Assembly (NCBI GenBank): GCA_025716815.1
Contig: JAIXMN010000011.1
Location: 124,001 to 188,000 of the forward strand
DNA: 64,000 bases
Reading direction: 5' to 3'
Origin: Dichotomocladium elegans
Taxonomy: Eukaryota > Mucoromycota > Mucoromycetes > Mucorales > Lichtheimiaceae
Each line of letters starts with the position of its first letter. Position 1 is the stretch's first letter. Positions 49,218-59,943 of the stretch are shown in pieces. The translations under genes were made by a program, and so were the position numbers. The notes beneath the pieces are model-generated. The model did not search any database and was not told the DNA's origin. It saw only the letters and a list, made by a program, of their open reading frames with translations.

Positions 49218-50679
49218 CGTGTGCAGTCCAGCGCGTGGGAAAACCAAAAAAAAAAAAGAAAAAGGAGAAAGTAGAAGAGCAGTGAAGTAAACTACCCCCT
49301 TAAGTATCTCTCCCTCGCTCGCTCGCTCGCTTTCGATATGTGCGTGTGGCTGTCTACTGCTCTGGATGATTTATCCGCTGTCGCTATCAGCTGACAGGGA
49401 CTCCGATAGGATCCCTTTTTTCTTCCACAAGTAGGGTGTATAAAGAAAATTTCATATCCCCCAATAAAACTATGTCACACAACAAGAGAATTATCTAACA
49501 GATAAACACACCATTTCTCTGGAAGCGAAAGCGGTCCAAAACAATCAATCACTGGCGGCTAAGGGCAGCGGGAAAATAATACGTAACCTCAACCCTTCCC
49601 TTCGTGGATGATCAAGCGATGACCCAGGATAAAGTATGTTCGGCCGCAAAGCGTTGCACTGTATTTATGGAGTTTTCGCTGCTTTATATTGATTACACAT
49701 GACAGAGCCTGGTTTGAACATGTGTGTGCAATTATACACGTACGTATTATCAATTACAAGTTAATGAACATGCACACCACACGTAGTCTTTTCTATGCAT
49801 AACAAAATCCTTCGTCATCGCTTTCATTGTGAGTCGCTCTATACAAATTAGACGAGCAGCCGAACCTTTCCCATATCTTGTATGACATCATATCGGCATC
49901 TAGCGCGCAACTTCACAGTATACTACGTGTATAAGAAAAACTATATGAAGGGCCGTTCGTCGGTAATGCATCAATCCATAAGGCTAAGGATACTTCTAGA
50001 TATATCAAATCTCGTGGATGTCGATTCGCCTACATACAGTATTTACAAGATCCTCAAAATCTCCCATACGTTGTTCTAGAGCAATAGATGAATTCTCATC
50101 AACCCGTTATAAAATTACACGTTGATACTCTTCGTTGAGCGTAGGTCGACCAACACTTGATCCTATGCTTCCCAAAAATGCTGCCGGAATTCTTTTCGTA
50201 CGTACTGTGTTGGTCCCATCGTTGAGTGGGACGAACATACCTTGTTTACCCCTTTGGCGCGGCTGACGCACTCAGTACAGCCATATCGATCAACGGCAAG
50301 ACACTGGCCATCCTTCCAGAGAGATTGATGGGCATTTTCCTTATACTGGATGCGTGTAGAAGGAAAAGGATCGACGGCCCCAAAGAAGCCATCGTATTTT
50401 TATACGTAGAGGTCGAATTTTGGGGGGGGGAGAGCGTGTTGTGTGACATGTTGTTTGTGCGACTTTTTGATTGCGAGAGACTCTGTAGAGAAAAAGCCAT
50501 GCACACAATGCTCTGCATTCCATTGTGGAACCAAGGTGCGCTAACATGCTTTTTTTTGGGGGGGGAGAGTGGGCAAGAGAACGTGTAGATAGGCCGATAA
50601 GCAATGTACCCAGGCGCAGGAGTCATCATCAGCAGTAAACAGCAAAAGCATTTGCCAGCACGAGGTTCAATAAAGAAAC
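49218..50679. other. Intergenic, URC4 and SDR upstream regions
   Basis: 1.46 kb between divergent genes. It contains a (CTCG)n run at about 49314-49331 and AT-rich sequence. ORFs up to 127 codons on both strands at 50226-50629 overlap and carry no recognised motif; G-runs at about 50421 and 50560 give them a low-complexity appearance. Confidence 0.45.
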
Positions 50680-51729
50680 ATGCGACAGCGAAGCAAAATT
50701 TTAATGTTTAAAAAGAGAGGGGCGGCGGCATGGAAACGATTTTTATTTGTCATTTCACCAATGCAACGTCTGCTTCTCGGTCTTTGTATTGCCGCAGCAA
50801 TCCATTTCTATCTCACCAAGCTTCATAAAAACAACAAACGGCAGCTCCTCATCGCACCCTCCAAAGAACGTGTGCTCATTGTCGGCTGCTCTTCTGGCAT
50901 CGGCCGCCATGTTGCGCTCCAGTACGCTGCGCGCGGCGCTCATCTCGTGCTCATCGCCCGCCGAAAGGAACTCCTCGAATCGCTGCGCGACGAATGCGTA
51001 AAGATCGGTGCGACCCGTGCCACGATTGTGGTAGGGGACTGCACTGATCCGCAGCTGACTCTTTTGCCTGCAGACATGGAAGGCGTGGATACGGTGATCT
51101 ATTGCGCCGGGGCGATCTCGGTGCGCCCATTTATGGACGCGTGCGGTTTCATTGTGCGCAAGTTACCCAACGGTCAATATCAGGTTGAACAACAACAGCA
51201 GCAACAACAACAAGCAAAAGATGGACTAGAGTCTGCGCTGGAGAGGATTACGAACATCAACTACCTTGCGGCAGTGCGTCTTGCCCGGCGTGTACTTCCC
51301 GTGCTGATCGAGACCTCCAAAGCACCCAACCTCATTTTGATTTCCTCTCTGGCAGGCCGCGTGGGCGCACCCACCCGAGCCATGTACGCCGGGTCCAAGC
51401 ACGCCGTGCACGGTTTCTTTGACTCGCTCCGCGTGGAGGTGGAGCCCTTTGGTGTTCATGTGGGAATTGTGTGCCCGGGCACGGTCGACACGGACCTGCG
51501 CCAATCGGCGGTGGACGGGCAGCTCGGCAAGCAGGATCAAGGGGTCGCCGGATCCACGAAGGGCAAGTTATCGCCTACTGTCGTAGCCTCACGGATCATT
51601 GCGGCCTCGGACCAGCGGGAGCGAGAGGTGTTTGTTCCTGCCCTCATGGGCCACCTTGCGATCTGGGCAAAGCTAGTGGCTGCGCCGATCGTTGACTGGG
51701 CAGCGAAAAAGAAGTACGGTCAAAAATAA
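50680..51729 (+). CDS. Membrane-anchored short-chain dehydrogenase/reductase
   Basis: A single exon of 349 codons, unusual among its intron-rich neighbours. After a short basic N-terminus there is one hydrophobic segment (about residues 24-46, FLFVISPMQRLLLGLCIAAA), likely an ER or lipid-droplet anchor. The Rossmann fold follows: cofactor loop VLIVGCSSGIGRHVALQYAA, N-Y-L-A-A, catalytic Ser in LILISSLAG and Tyr-x3-Lys in MYAGSKHAVHG, then V-C-P-G-T-V-D-T-D. This is the DHRS7/11-beta-HSD-like classical SDR architecture. An R-R pair after the second strand suggests NADPH. A run of nine glutamines sits between the fourth strand and helix E. The substrate is unknown; sterol, retinoid-like or lipid carbonyls are all possible. 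Confidence 0.88.
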   Translation: MRQRSKILMFKKRGAAAWKRFLFVISPMQRLLLGLCIAAAIHFYLTKLHKNNKRQLLIAPSKERVLIVGCSSGIGRHVALQYAARGAHLVLIARRKELLESLRDECVKIGATRATIVVGDCTDPQLTLLPADMEGVDTVIYCAGAISVRPFMDACGFIVRKLPNGQYQVEQQQQQQQQAKDGLESALERITNINYLAAVRLARRVLPVLIETSKAPNLILISSLAGRVGAPTRAMYAGSKHAVHGFFDSLRVEVEPFGVHVGIVCPGTVDTDLRQSAVDGQLGKQDQGVAGSTKGKLSPTVVASRIIAASDQREREVFVPALMGHLAIWAKLVAAPIVDWAAKKKYGQK

Positions 51730-52153
51730 ATAACGTTAGAATTTTCCACCCACTTTTTGCACGAGGACCCTAATATGACTAACAATGTGTGTGCATCTGA
51801 CTCATACCGAAAAGGATGCTCGGGCGTCGTGCTTAATTTAGCCATCGCACAAGCCTGCGGCAGCGTTTGAAACCAGCCCACGGCTTTCATACACTTAAAA
51901 AACGCCACATCCTTGGCCTTTTCTCGCTTCTCTTTTGCAAACTCTTCCTTTTCTGAAAGAGATTTCTATTGCTCTCCCTCTTGGTTGCTCCCAAAAAACT
52001 TATGCGATCCGCGTCTTCCACCAGCCTTGCTGCCGTTTCCCTTGCTGACCGTCTTGCCCTGCACTTGATCGGTTGCCTCACTCTTGCCGTTCGTCCATAA
52101 ATCATCCACTGTAGGGCAATTATTGCGCGTAATCGCTTTCCTCCTAGATCATC
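51730..52153. other. Intergenic, SDR to PRL phosphatase
   Basis: 424 bp between tandem genes; pyrimidine-rich before the phosphatase start. No gene recognised. Confidence 0.45.
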
Positions 52154-52868
52154 ATGGTGAACCGTACCCGACATACCAACAACGTCTGCCCCATGATGCT
52201 GACTCTTATCGACAATGACTGTTCGCCGTTGCGCTACGTTATCCTCGACTGCCCCACCGAGTCCACCCTCGATTTCTACATTGACCAATTCGTTAACCTC
52301 AATGTGAAAGCCGTCGTTCGCTGTTGTCAGCCTACTTACAACCCTCAGCGACTCACCGACCAAGGCATCGATGTAATCGGCCTTCCTTTTAAGGACGGCG
52401 GCGTGGTAAGATTTTATCCTACACAGCTCGTTTCCACTCACCAACCGATCATTTAAAAACTCCTCTCGCGCAGCCACCTCCTCAGATTGTCCAAGAGTGG
52501 TTACAGCTTCTCGACAAGTTAATACATCACACCTTGCCTTCAGAACCGATCAAGCCCACCATCGCCGTGCACTGCGTCGCTGGGCTAGGACGTGCACCCG
52601 TTCTTGTCGCTATCGCCTTGATAGAAACGGGAATGAACGCTCTTGATGCAATCGAATATATCCGAACAAAGCGTTGGGGGGCATTCAACAAACCCCAAAT
52701 TGCGTTTCTGGTAAGCGAAGAACCATCTTCTTTCGAGCATGAACAGGGAAACGCTGATCCATCTGCCCATAGGACACCTACAAAAGGACAATGAAAGTGA
52801 CGTCTCACGCACCTTTATCAGCCTGGAGAGCGTCGCTAGGCAAGATGTTCAGAATCAACAGTCATTAA
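52154..52868 (+). CDS. PRL-like (PTP4A) dual-specificity phosphatase
   Basis: Three exons (52154-52405, 52474-52710, 52773-52868) give 194 residues. The fold starts RYVILDCPTESTLDFYIDQF and continues through NLNVKAVVRCCQPTYNPQRL and D-V-I-G-L-P-F-K-D-G. The catalytic loop is HCVAGLGRAPVLVAIALIET, i.e. the CX5R motif in the exact form typical of PRL phosphatases (Ala in place of the usual Ser/Thr after Arg). WGAFNKPQIAFL follows. The general-acid Asp corresponds to the D of F-K-D-G. The C-terminus (GKMFRINSH) lacks the polybasic-CaaX prenylation signal found in animal PRLs. In animals PRLs bind CNNM magnesium transporters; whether that holds here is inference. Confidence 0.9.
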
Positions 52869-53940
52869 CGTTTTATTCTTTGGCCATCTACGCATATTGT
52901 TGTTACCTATCTCCGCTTTCATTAGATCGCAAACCCTACTCTGTTCGCAATGAATAGTAAAGTATTAATATTGTCCTTATCAATAACAACGATACCAAAA
53001 AAAGCCACGATCGTAAGAATCATGCAATGCGGGAGCCAGCAGCTTGCTACTGAAACGTCCGGCTCAAAGACTTGCAGCATGCTCGTAAGAGCGGATCCCC
53101 AACGGAGCTGTTAGCAATGGACCTGCTATTTTCGTATGATCAAGGTCCATTCGTGAACTCATTAATCACCACTTTGAATTCAACAATCCCGAGGATGACT
53201 TGAAGGGTACCAAGCCAAAGAGAGCGTAGGCGTGAGGAAGGTCATCGGGTGCCTCGTCGTCAAATTGAATCGAAATGTTCGATAAATAGGGTTCGGTATT
53301 GAATTATCTTGTCCTCTCGGGTGGTCCTCGCCTCTCCTAGAGTGCGAGAAAGCGCGCAAAGTGTGGATACTGACATCCTCCCCACACACACACACACACA
53401 GCGAGACAGCAACCTATTAGTGTCTGTTTCGATCCTCGTGAACTTATTACACTCAAAATCCGCGTGAATTGGATCCCACGATATTGCTGATTGCTTCGTT
53501 TGTGGCGAACAATCGCATCGACCGCGGCACTGATCCAAGACCAGCAAAAGTGCTCGTCTTATGCAGCTACAGTAACCAATTTTGGTTTCTGGTAAAACCT
53601 GCACTCGGCGCGCTATGTAGTATGGAAGAATGTCTATTGGGGATGCTCTGAGTATAGTATCATCTTTTGGTTCCATCCACTAGGATATGACGTTAAAGAT
53701 GGCAAATTTGAGCGACATATGCTGAGAGGACGTGCTCCAAGTCATTACTTGGCGATTCGGAACATGTGGTCCGATAAGAGTTATACTTTATTTTCAAAAA
53801 AGAAATCTCGCAAGCGAGGAAGAATTATGACGCATATAAAATGTCGCACAAAAATATTGTCAATGTCGCATAAAATATAAAATTTCTCGCATGGATAAAG
53901 AAGGGCGAAAAAGGTCACATATATAAAAAAGAATGAATGT
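52869..53940. other. Intergenic, no gene seen
   Basis: Low-complexity AT-rich sequence with a CA run (53383-53400). A minus-strand ORF 53676-53260 (138 codons) has no recognisable motif. Confidence 0.4.
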
Positions 53941-54360
53941 TTAGGCGGATGGCTGCTGGTTTGAGAAGGACTTCATGGCATACAATGTTGGTGGTTGTGG
54001 GGACAGCATTTGACCCATCATTGTATACCGCCACGCCCGGGTTGGTGGGGAAGTCCATGTCCTTGGGCCTTGTGAATGGTCATGGCAAAGGCAGCCCGAA
54101 CAGGAAACTGGCGGCGACGGCACAGGATGAACCTTCTTTTGTGCAAAAGATTGATCCTGGGTAGAACATGCTCTGCGTCCTGTGGGTCCATGAGCGATGC
54201 ATCGGACCGCACTACAATGGTCCATACATAAGCCTTGTGCGGATGAGCTTAGTCCCATCACAGCGCTTGGGTCGCGGTTTCGCAGCAGCACCAAAGGCAT
54301 ACCCACTTTTTAGCTCTAGACAATGAGACCATTAGAAACTCTGGCGGGTAGCTTATTTAG
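53941..54360 (-). pseudogene. Fragment of a PIF1-like helicase (Helitron-type)
   Basis: On the minus strand two overlapping frames together show the C-terminal part of a PIF1/Helitron helicase. GMPLVLLRNRDPSAVMGLS near 54300 matches the conserved G-M-P-x-x-L-L-R-N family block. RRQFPVRAAFAMTIHKAQGH near 54130-54070, in another frame, matches the R-R-Q-F-P-x-x-x-A-F-A-M-T-I-x-K-x-Q-G block that precedes helicase motif VI. At least one frameshift and a premature end make it inactive. No Walker A motif or Rep/HUH domain was found in the neighbourhood, so only the tail is left. Confidence 0.7.
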
Positions 54361-55439
54361 AAAATCACCACGTCTTTGCCATGTGCTCCCAATTTGCGGC
54401 TGGACCCCTTTGGCTGCGCTAAAGGAGGCACATGGGAAGATTGCTTATTGACCGAAGGAGATGATCATGGGATAAGACTGCGTCGGAACAAACATTACAC
54501 GGCAAATCAAATCAGTCAAAATGTAACTCAATCTCGCCGGAATTACCATAACTTAATCCCCTTCAATTAATATGGTTTGGGTAACTTTATTTTACAATGT
54601 ATACAATCCTTTAAGCGCTCAGTATCGAGAAGACATGATGTGATCACTAATTGGTGTCCCTTCCTGGTATCGATTGTGGCCTTCTCTTGTCTAAAATTTT
54701 GCTCCTCGAACGCACCCTTTTGTTGTAATGATGATAAGAGGTTAATGTCTTTTCGTAGGGACGGCAGGCGTTTCTACTGCTTCGTTTTCACTGCCTAGTT
54801 CTCCTTAAACCACCGTTATGTTGATATCATCAAGCTGGTTTTAGAGACCTTTCATCCTACCAGCCCCAACGCCACGTCAAAACCTCTCAAAAATATCCTT
54901 TTGCCATCGTAAAAACAAGCTTCCTTAAACTCGGACAAGGACTTTGCAGAAATCACCCTTCTCTTTCCCTGCATGACACTTGTCATTGAAGCAACATCCG
55001 CCTACCATTCGACTCCACTTTTCGACATTGATGAGGACACTCTTTCAACAACCATCAGCCCCTGCGACCAAGCTCCTTTGCACCTTCAGGCACCATGGCT
55101 GTCTTGTGTATACCATCGACTCATTATTATTAGTCTTTGGTATCCCTATAACCACTTAATCCGCCTTCGTCCTCCATCAATACCATTGCACATACTCGCA
55201 TTAATCACCACCGGGAGCTAACTCATGAGACTCATTATTATGACATATGCTTTAACATTGTTCGCTTCTTTTGTTGGTACCATGTATGGAGCTGTCAGAG
55301 TGATAGGGTTGCAAATCAATGTTGCAGACTCTACTTACTTTTACTTCATACCTGGGAAGGCACATCACAATTGCTATATATTACGACAGTTGATTAAACA
55401 TCTAAGAATGAGAAACGAAGCCTTCGAAAACACTCAGCT
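54361..55439. other. AT-rich interval, no gene seen
   Basis: About 1.1 kb between two transposon relics. Plus-strand ORFs of 60-82 codons (54376-54570, 54577-54798, 54973-55221, 55225-55443) carry no known motif. Confidence 0.4.
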
Positions 55440-56250
55440 TTAAGCTATTGGATGCTTCACGATTCGGATCATCGACGTCTCGCTTTCCAAGAGCCTATTG
55501 TGTTCCACTTTGCTCTTGACAACTGACCAAAACTGCTCAATCGGATTGAGTTTAGGCGAGTGTGGTGGAAGATAAGCACATCGATATCCTCAGTCTTATG
55601 GACAGATGCATTATCCATCACTAAATCATGGCCCTTGGTATGCTCATACTTATCCATCTCGTCCATCATAGTCTTAAGAAAGCTGAGATAATGTCCAGTT
55701 ACAGTTCCTCTGCCCGTAACTTCAGATTGACTTGTCCTCCTTCTTTTCTTGATCGATGGCCGCGAAAATCTCAAGCTACATTTAATGATGCCTGATGCTG
55801 AGAGTGCTCCCAAGGTTATGGCTGTCTTTGCTCTTGTCTTTGGTATTGTGACCACTGCAGGGGTTCCCTTGCTTGGACCATGCCATACTGCGTTTCATAT
55901 TAATATGGAATTCAGACTCATCAAGTCGATGTCGGCCCTGTCCCACATGGGCATCCAGTCAAGGCTCTCCTGCATCTTTGCAGCGCTGTTCCTCTCTACA
56001 GGCTAAGAACGAGCTCTTTTCAATGACAAGTTGCGTTTTGTTTTTCATAAATCGATGGAGCGTCGTTTTAGACACTGTGAGACCTTCAAATACTTTGGAG
56101 CGACTGCTCTAGGACAATGGTTGGATTCTCATCAACGCATTCTAAAATAACGCTCTATTCTCTTCATGGAAAATACGCGAACGATGCCGCGCGTTAGGAT
56201 TTTTAAAGATGCTGTCAGGGTCTTTCTCGTAGTATCATGCCCATCGCTGG
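55440..56250 (-). pseudogene. Tc1/mariner (IS630-type) transposase relic
   Basis: Read on the minus strand in several frames, this holds a nearly full-length but broken DDE transposase. An N-terminal helix-turn-helix-like part (KDPDSIFKNPNARHRSRIFH and LKVSQCLKRRSID) has internal stops. Near 55933-55880 is L-D-E-S-E-F-H-I-N-M-K-R (first catalytic Asp). P-A-V-V-T-I-P-K-T-R-A-K-T-A-I-T-L-G follows, then L-V-M-D-N-A-S-V-H (second Asp, about 55625-55600) and, after a frameshift, LPPHSPKLNPIEQFWSVVKS (third acidic residue, about 55560-55500). At least two frameshifts and several stops are present. It shares its first block with the relic near 780-1420. Confidence 0.85.
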
Positions 56251-58487
56251 GCTGAACAAACATGGATTCCTAGCAGCTGATGGACTCAAGAACTTCTCAG
56301 ACATCCGTTTGAAAAATGCGACCTTGTCTTGGTCAATGTACGCTGTGTAACTGCACTTGATGCCCGATTCTTTCATCTGAATGTCTGTATCCTTTCTCTC
56401 GGGAATGTGTGTGGTACAGTAGCAAGATCAGAATTATCTCTGCAAGATAGGCTACGCAGATATTCAGTGCGAGAACACACGGATTGCAGAGCGTACATTT
56501 CTTCATCTACAATATAGTCCATAGGTTCAGGACAGCCACACTCATCAACGACATGACCTTGGCTACCTTCGTAGAAAAATAGGTTGCTCATTTCAGAATG
56601 CAAAAGTGTATAAAGGAGAAGGAGTCAAAAGGAAGAGATGGAAGCGACGTCTTTCGGTGGATGCATGTGACATTTGCTTTGTCGTCATGCGTATTCTGCG
56701 CAAAACGCGATTTTACTTTTGTGATCCTGCGACTTCAGAACTGGCAGGGGTGCGACTTTTGATTCTGGAAAATAATGCATGTCACTGTAAGAACCATCGT
56801 TTCTGTGCACATAGTAATTCCCTTTTTTAGCAGCCTTGTTGGGAATACTCCAAGATGATATACTGCAGGTTTTAAACAGGAGCCAGGACTTGCAATAGGT
56901 TGAGTATATTCACAAGGTATTCTACTTCAGCTAGACCAACTTGATCGAGATTTTGCAGTATCTCCACAATTGTTCTTTTCATTCTCTGAGTGCTGTCCTA
57001 TAGTAGTTTCTAAATCCACGATTTGATCTACCGCCTTCAGATCTGTGGCATAGTAGTTTGATAGAATGACCCAAACGTCGTATGTGTCAGAGGGGGGACT
57101 GTCTTCTAAAGTTTGCGCACACAGGACTTCTGGGATGAGAAAAATAAGTCGGCGAACTGTTTGCCCAACCCACATAATTCTCTGTCTTTCGGGACTACAT
57201 TCAAAACGAGCGGACGTGAATTTGAACAATGACGGAACCTCAGGGACATGTCAACTAAGGGCGGTATGAGGGTTCTTCGGGAGCCTCCTCCATTCATCAC
57301 ACACTCTACCCCCTTGTTCCCCGGGAATTGTATGCTCCCCAGGTTCTTGGGCTTCTCCTTGGACTCCAGCACCGTTGTCTCGTGTGCCTTGCGTTGCTTG
57401 CAGTTTGCATCTTCAAAGTCATCTGTTACGTCAACAGCAAGGACGGACCTGAATTGAAGCTCGTTTGGTGCCAAAGAGCAGTAGCTGTGAGAAACAGCAT
57501 AAAAATCTATCTGCTATTACCCTGGTATTATGGTAGCTCAAGCTGGTTTTCGCGATTGAGGCAGCATGATTTTGCGAAAACTCGTTGAGCTCAGGCTAAG
57601 TACGATTTTGCCCCTTCCCCCTGGTACAAGAACCGTCAAGTATTCCTTTTCGATTGCATGTTCTTTTTATCTCAAATCGCTTCCAAGGAAATTGTCTATT
57701 GCACAGGGAATGTCATGGTCTTTGATGATAACCTCATCTTTTATCAAATGGGTAAATACAATGATTTGGTCAGGCAGTTGAGAAGTAGTTCGACTCTTTG
57801 GATGCTCGGGTGTCGCGAGGCAATGAGCCACACTAATACCAGGTGGCCATGTTGGATCATCCTACTTTGCCCGCAACAGCAGCGCCATCAGGAACTGCAG
57901 GATAATACGCTATTTTTCTTTGCCAAACAGTAATCAGCAAAAGTGGCATCGTACGTAATTCTAGTAAGTGATGATATGTACTTTATGAAGTCAGCGCGTG
58001 CCCTGTGATGTATGTCTACAATGTCAAGCTCTTGGATAAGAGTGGGTCTGCAGGTCCTCCTCGATTTTTCGGCAAGCAGCTACCATTTGGGCAATGCGAG
58101 CCAATTTTTCCCAACTTATCCGCTACCGATCATTTCACGACAATTATCATCTTGCAGTCGCAAATGGGATCAAAATCTTTGGATATCATGGCTCCGGAAA
58201 AACACACAATGGGACTTACTCAAACGATAGTGGTAATCAGCTGATTGATGATAACCGTAATGAATTTATCTGACGCTCCCCAACAGGCACCTTGCCGGCC
58301 GCAATTCAAAGTCACCTATCGACGGCAATTTGGCTTTGACATGGAACAGCCAGGTGATTATTGTTCCTGAGCAATAATAATCATGTTGGTAGCGGACTGG
58401 TATTGTGACAGCCAAATAAAACAGAACACTTCTCTCCCCTTCAAATCCCCATTTTTTTTTTTTTTTTTTGGTTCCGTCACTATCCAT
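56251..58487. other. Gene-poor interval with degraded-looking ORFs
   Basis: Overlapping minus-strand ORFs at 57474-57106 (122 codons) and 57229-56927 (100 codons) run in different frames across the same segment and look like one protein broken by a frameshift; the product is not recognised. A plus-strand ORF at 57658-57933 is likewise unassigned. A T-run at 58453-58469 lies just upstream of the phosphopantetheinyl transferase start. Confidence 0.35.
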
Positions 58488-59046
58488 ATGATTCTTGGCA
58501 TTGGCGTTGACATTGTCTATTTGCCAAGAATAGCTGGCTTAGTGGCACGGCGTGGGCGGGGACCGCTCGCGAGACGGATACTCAGTCCGGTTGAACACAA
58601 GGAGTTTATTCATCGATTCCCAAAAGACGATCAACAAATGACAGAACAAGTCATCTATCTCGGATCGCGGTTAGGAACTGCTAAGAAAAATCCATGTTTA
58701 ACATGTAGACAGAGGAAAGGGAGAAAAAAGGAAACTCAGACGAACACTACGTGGTTATGGTCTTGTTTATCTTTTCCAGGTGGTGCGTCAAGGAAGCGGC
58801 TTATAAAGCATTATATCCCGTGTGTAGGCTAGAATGGAAACAGGTGACTGTCGCGAAAGAACAAGGTTGAATCCGACTTGCTGAGAGCGAAGGAAAGCAA
58901 AAAAAGTCTTATGCAAAACTCTTGTAGACAAGCCTGTGCTGAAATTAAGCAACGGAGCAGACGGGATTGTTGGCCGATCGCATGTGTCGCTTTCCCACGA
59001 CACAGATTATGCTGTCGCGCAGGTCATTTTTGAGGCCCCCAACTAG
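58488..59046 (+). CDS. AcpS-type 4'-phosphopantetheinyl transferase
   Basis: Three exons (58488-58669, 58780-58865, 58928-59046) give 128 residues, the size of bacterial-type AcpS proteins. The start MILGIGVDIVYLPRI at 58488 carries the Mg-binding Asp of the G-V-D-I-V block. RILSPVEHKEF follows, and exon 2 contains WCVKEAAYKAL, the second metal/catalytic block (consensus W/F-x-x-K-E-A-x-x-K-A-L). H-V-S-L-S-H-D lies near the end. The enzyme transfers phosphopantetheine from CoA to a serine of an acyl carrier protein. In fungi this small type (Ppt2-like) normally serves mitochondrial ACP, although no clear presequence is visible in this model. Confidence 0.93.
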
Positions 59047-59082
59047 AAGATGCACCAGAGATGATATGATTTTTGTATCTAC

Positions 59083-59100
59083 ATATATATATATATATAT
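59083..59100. repeat. AT microsatellite
   Basis: An (AT)n run of about 18 nt just downstream of the phosphopantetheinyl transferase stop codon. Confidence 0.9.
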
Positions 59101-59106
59101 TGGCTA

Positions 59107-59325
59107 CTATGGTGGCCTCGAGTGCTTGCTGTAATAAAGCAGTAGGGGGCGTGACATAAGCATCAGGATGGTACATAAGCATGAGGACCTCACATGTGTA
59201 AAGACATAAAGAAAATCACTTGGGGGAAGTTCCACGGTAACGTCTTTTTTTTTCGCGGGTGAGTCGGTGTCGGCATCGTCTCCTTTGAACATATCCTCCG
59301 CATGTGGAGCCCAAGTAGGAGCCAT
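59107..59325 (-). CDS. Possible small ORF, unassigned
   Basis: 72 codons beginning MAPTWAPHAEDMFKGDDADT, with an acidic and lysine-rich start (A-K-K-K-D-V-T-V) followed by LPPSDFLYVFTH. A GTGAGG donor-like site follows FTH and an ACAG acceptor-like site occurs 60 nt further, so a spliced gene is possible, but the continuation would overlap the end of the phosphopantetheinyl transferase gene. The C-terminal half as an unspliced ORF is hydrophobic (MLMSRPLLLYYSK). It is not recognised and may be chance. Confidence 0.25.
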   Translation of the reverse strand: MAPTWAPHAEDMFKGDDADTDSPAKKKDVTVELPPSDFLYVFTHVRSSCLCTILMLMSRPLLLYYSKHSRPP

Positions 59326-59943
59326 GGCTCAAGGCAAGCTTGCTGACCCTCCTGAGAGAATAACATTGGTGCAGGATGGGCCTTTGTTACACGAGCGGAT
59401 AGAATCTTGGAAGTGCTCGTCGTAGCACTATTGGGTTGGGTTGCATCTCCGCCACTAAACCCGCGTTGGACCTAAATTTGGCATTCTGACACATTGGAGA
59501 CTTGATGATGATGGTATTGTATTCGATCAAAAGCCCTGGAGCTTCTCGCTTTCTCTCTTCTTCTCCCTCAACGTCTTCTTTTCCCTCCCCGTCCGTGTGT
59601 GCCTGCGTGAGCCCTGCGCGAGAGTGCAATTACTCAGGATATACCCAACTGCCGTCTGATTTTCACCGTAGCATCACCACCCGCAGAAAGTGCGTTTCCT
59701 TCGTCAAAAGCAGCACGAGCAGCAAACATACACGCCATCGTTTTCTTGTGTGTGTGTGTGCCACTCTCTACTTTCTTTGACCCCACCTGCTTGTATACCA
59801 CACATATCCACGCTTCCAACCCAATTTACACACAATAACTCCTCTTTCTTTTTGGGCTCCTAACCTTTTATTTGTTTCACCTTGCTAGCAGCCAGACGGA
59901 CTGCCCGCCTTATCCTCCTCCTCCTCCTCCTTCCTCCCCTGAC
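59326..59943. other. Promoter side of the LIM-RhoGAP gene
   Basis: About 600 bp with pyrimidine-rich sequence toward the start codon (TCCTCC repeats at about 59908-59937). Overlapping ORFs on both strands (plus 59502-59780, minus 59629-59387) look like composition artefacts. Confidence 0.4.
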
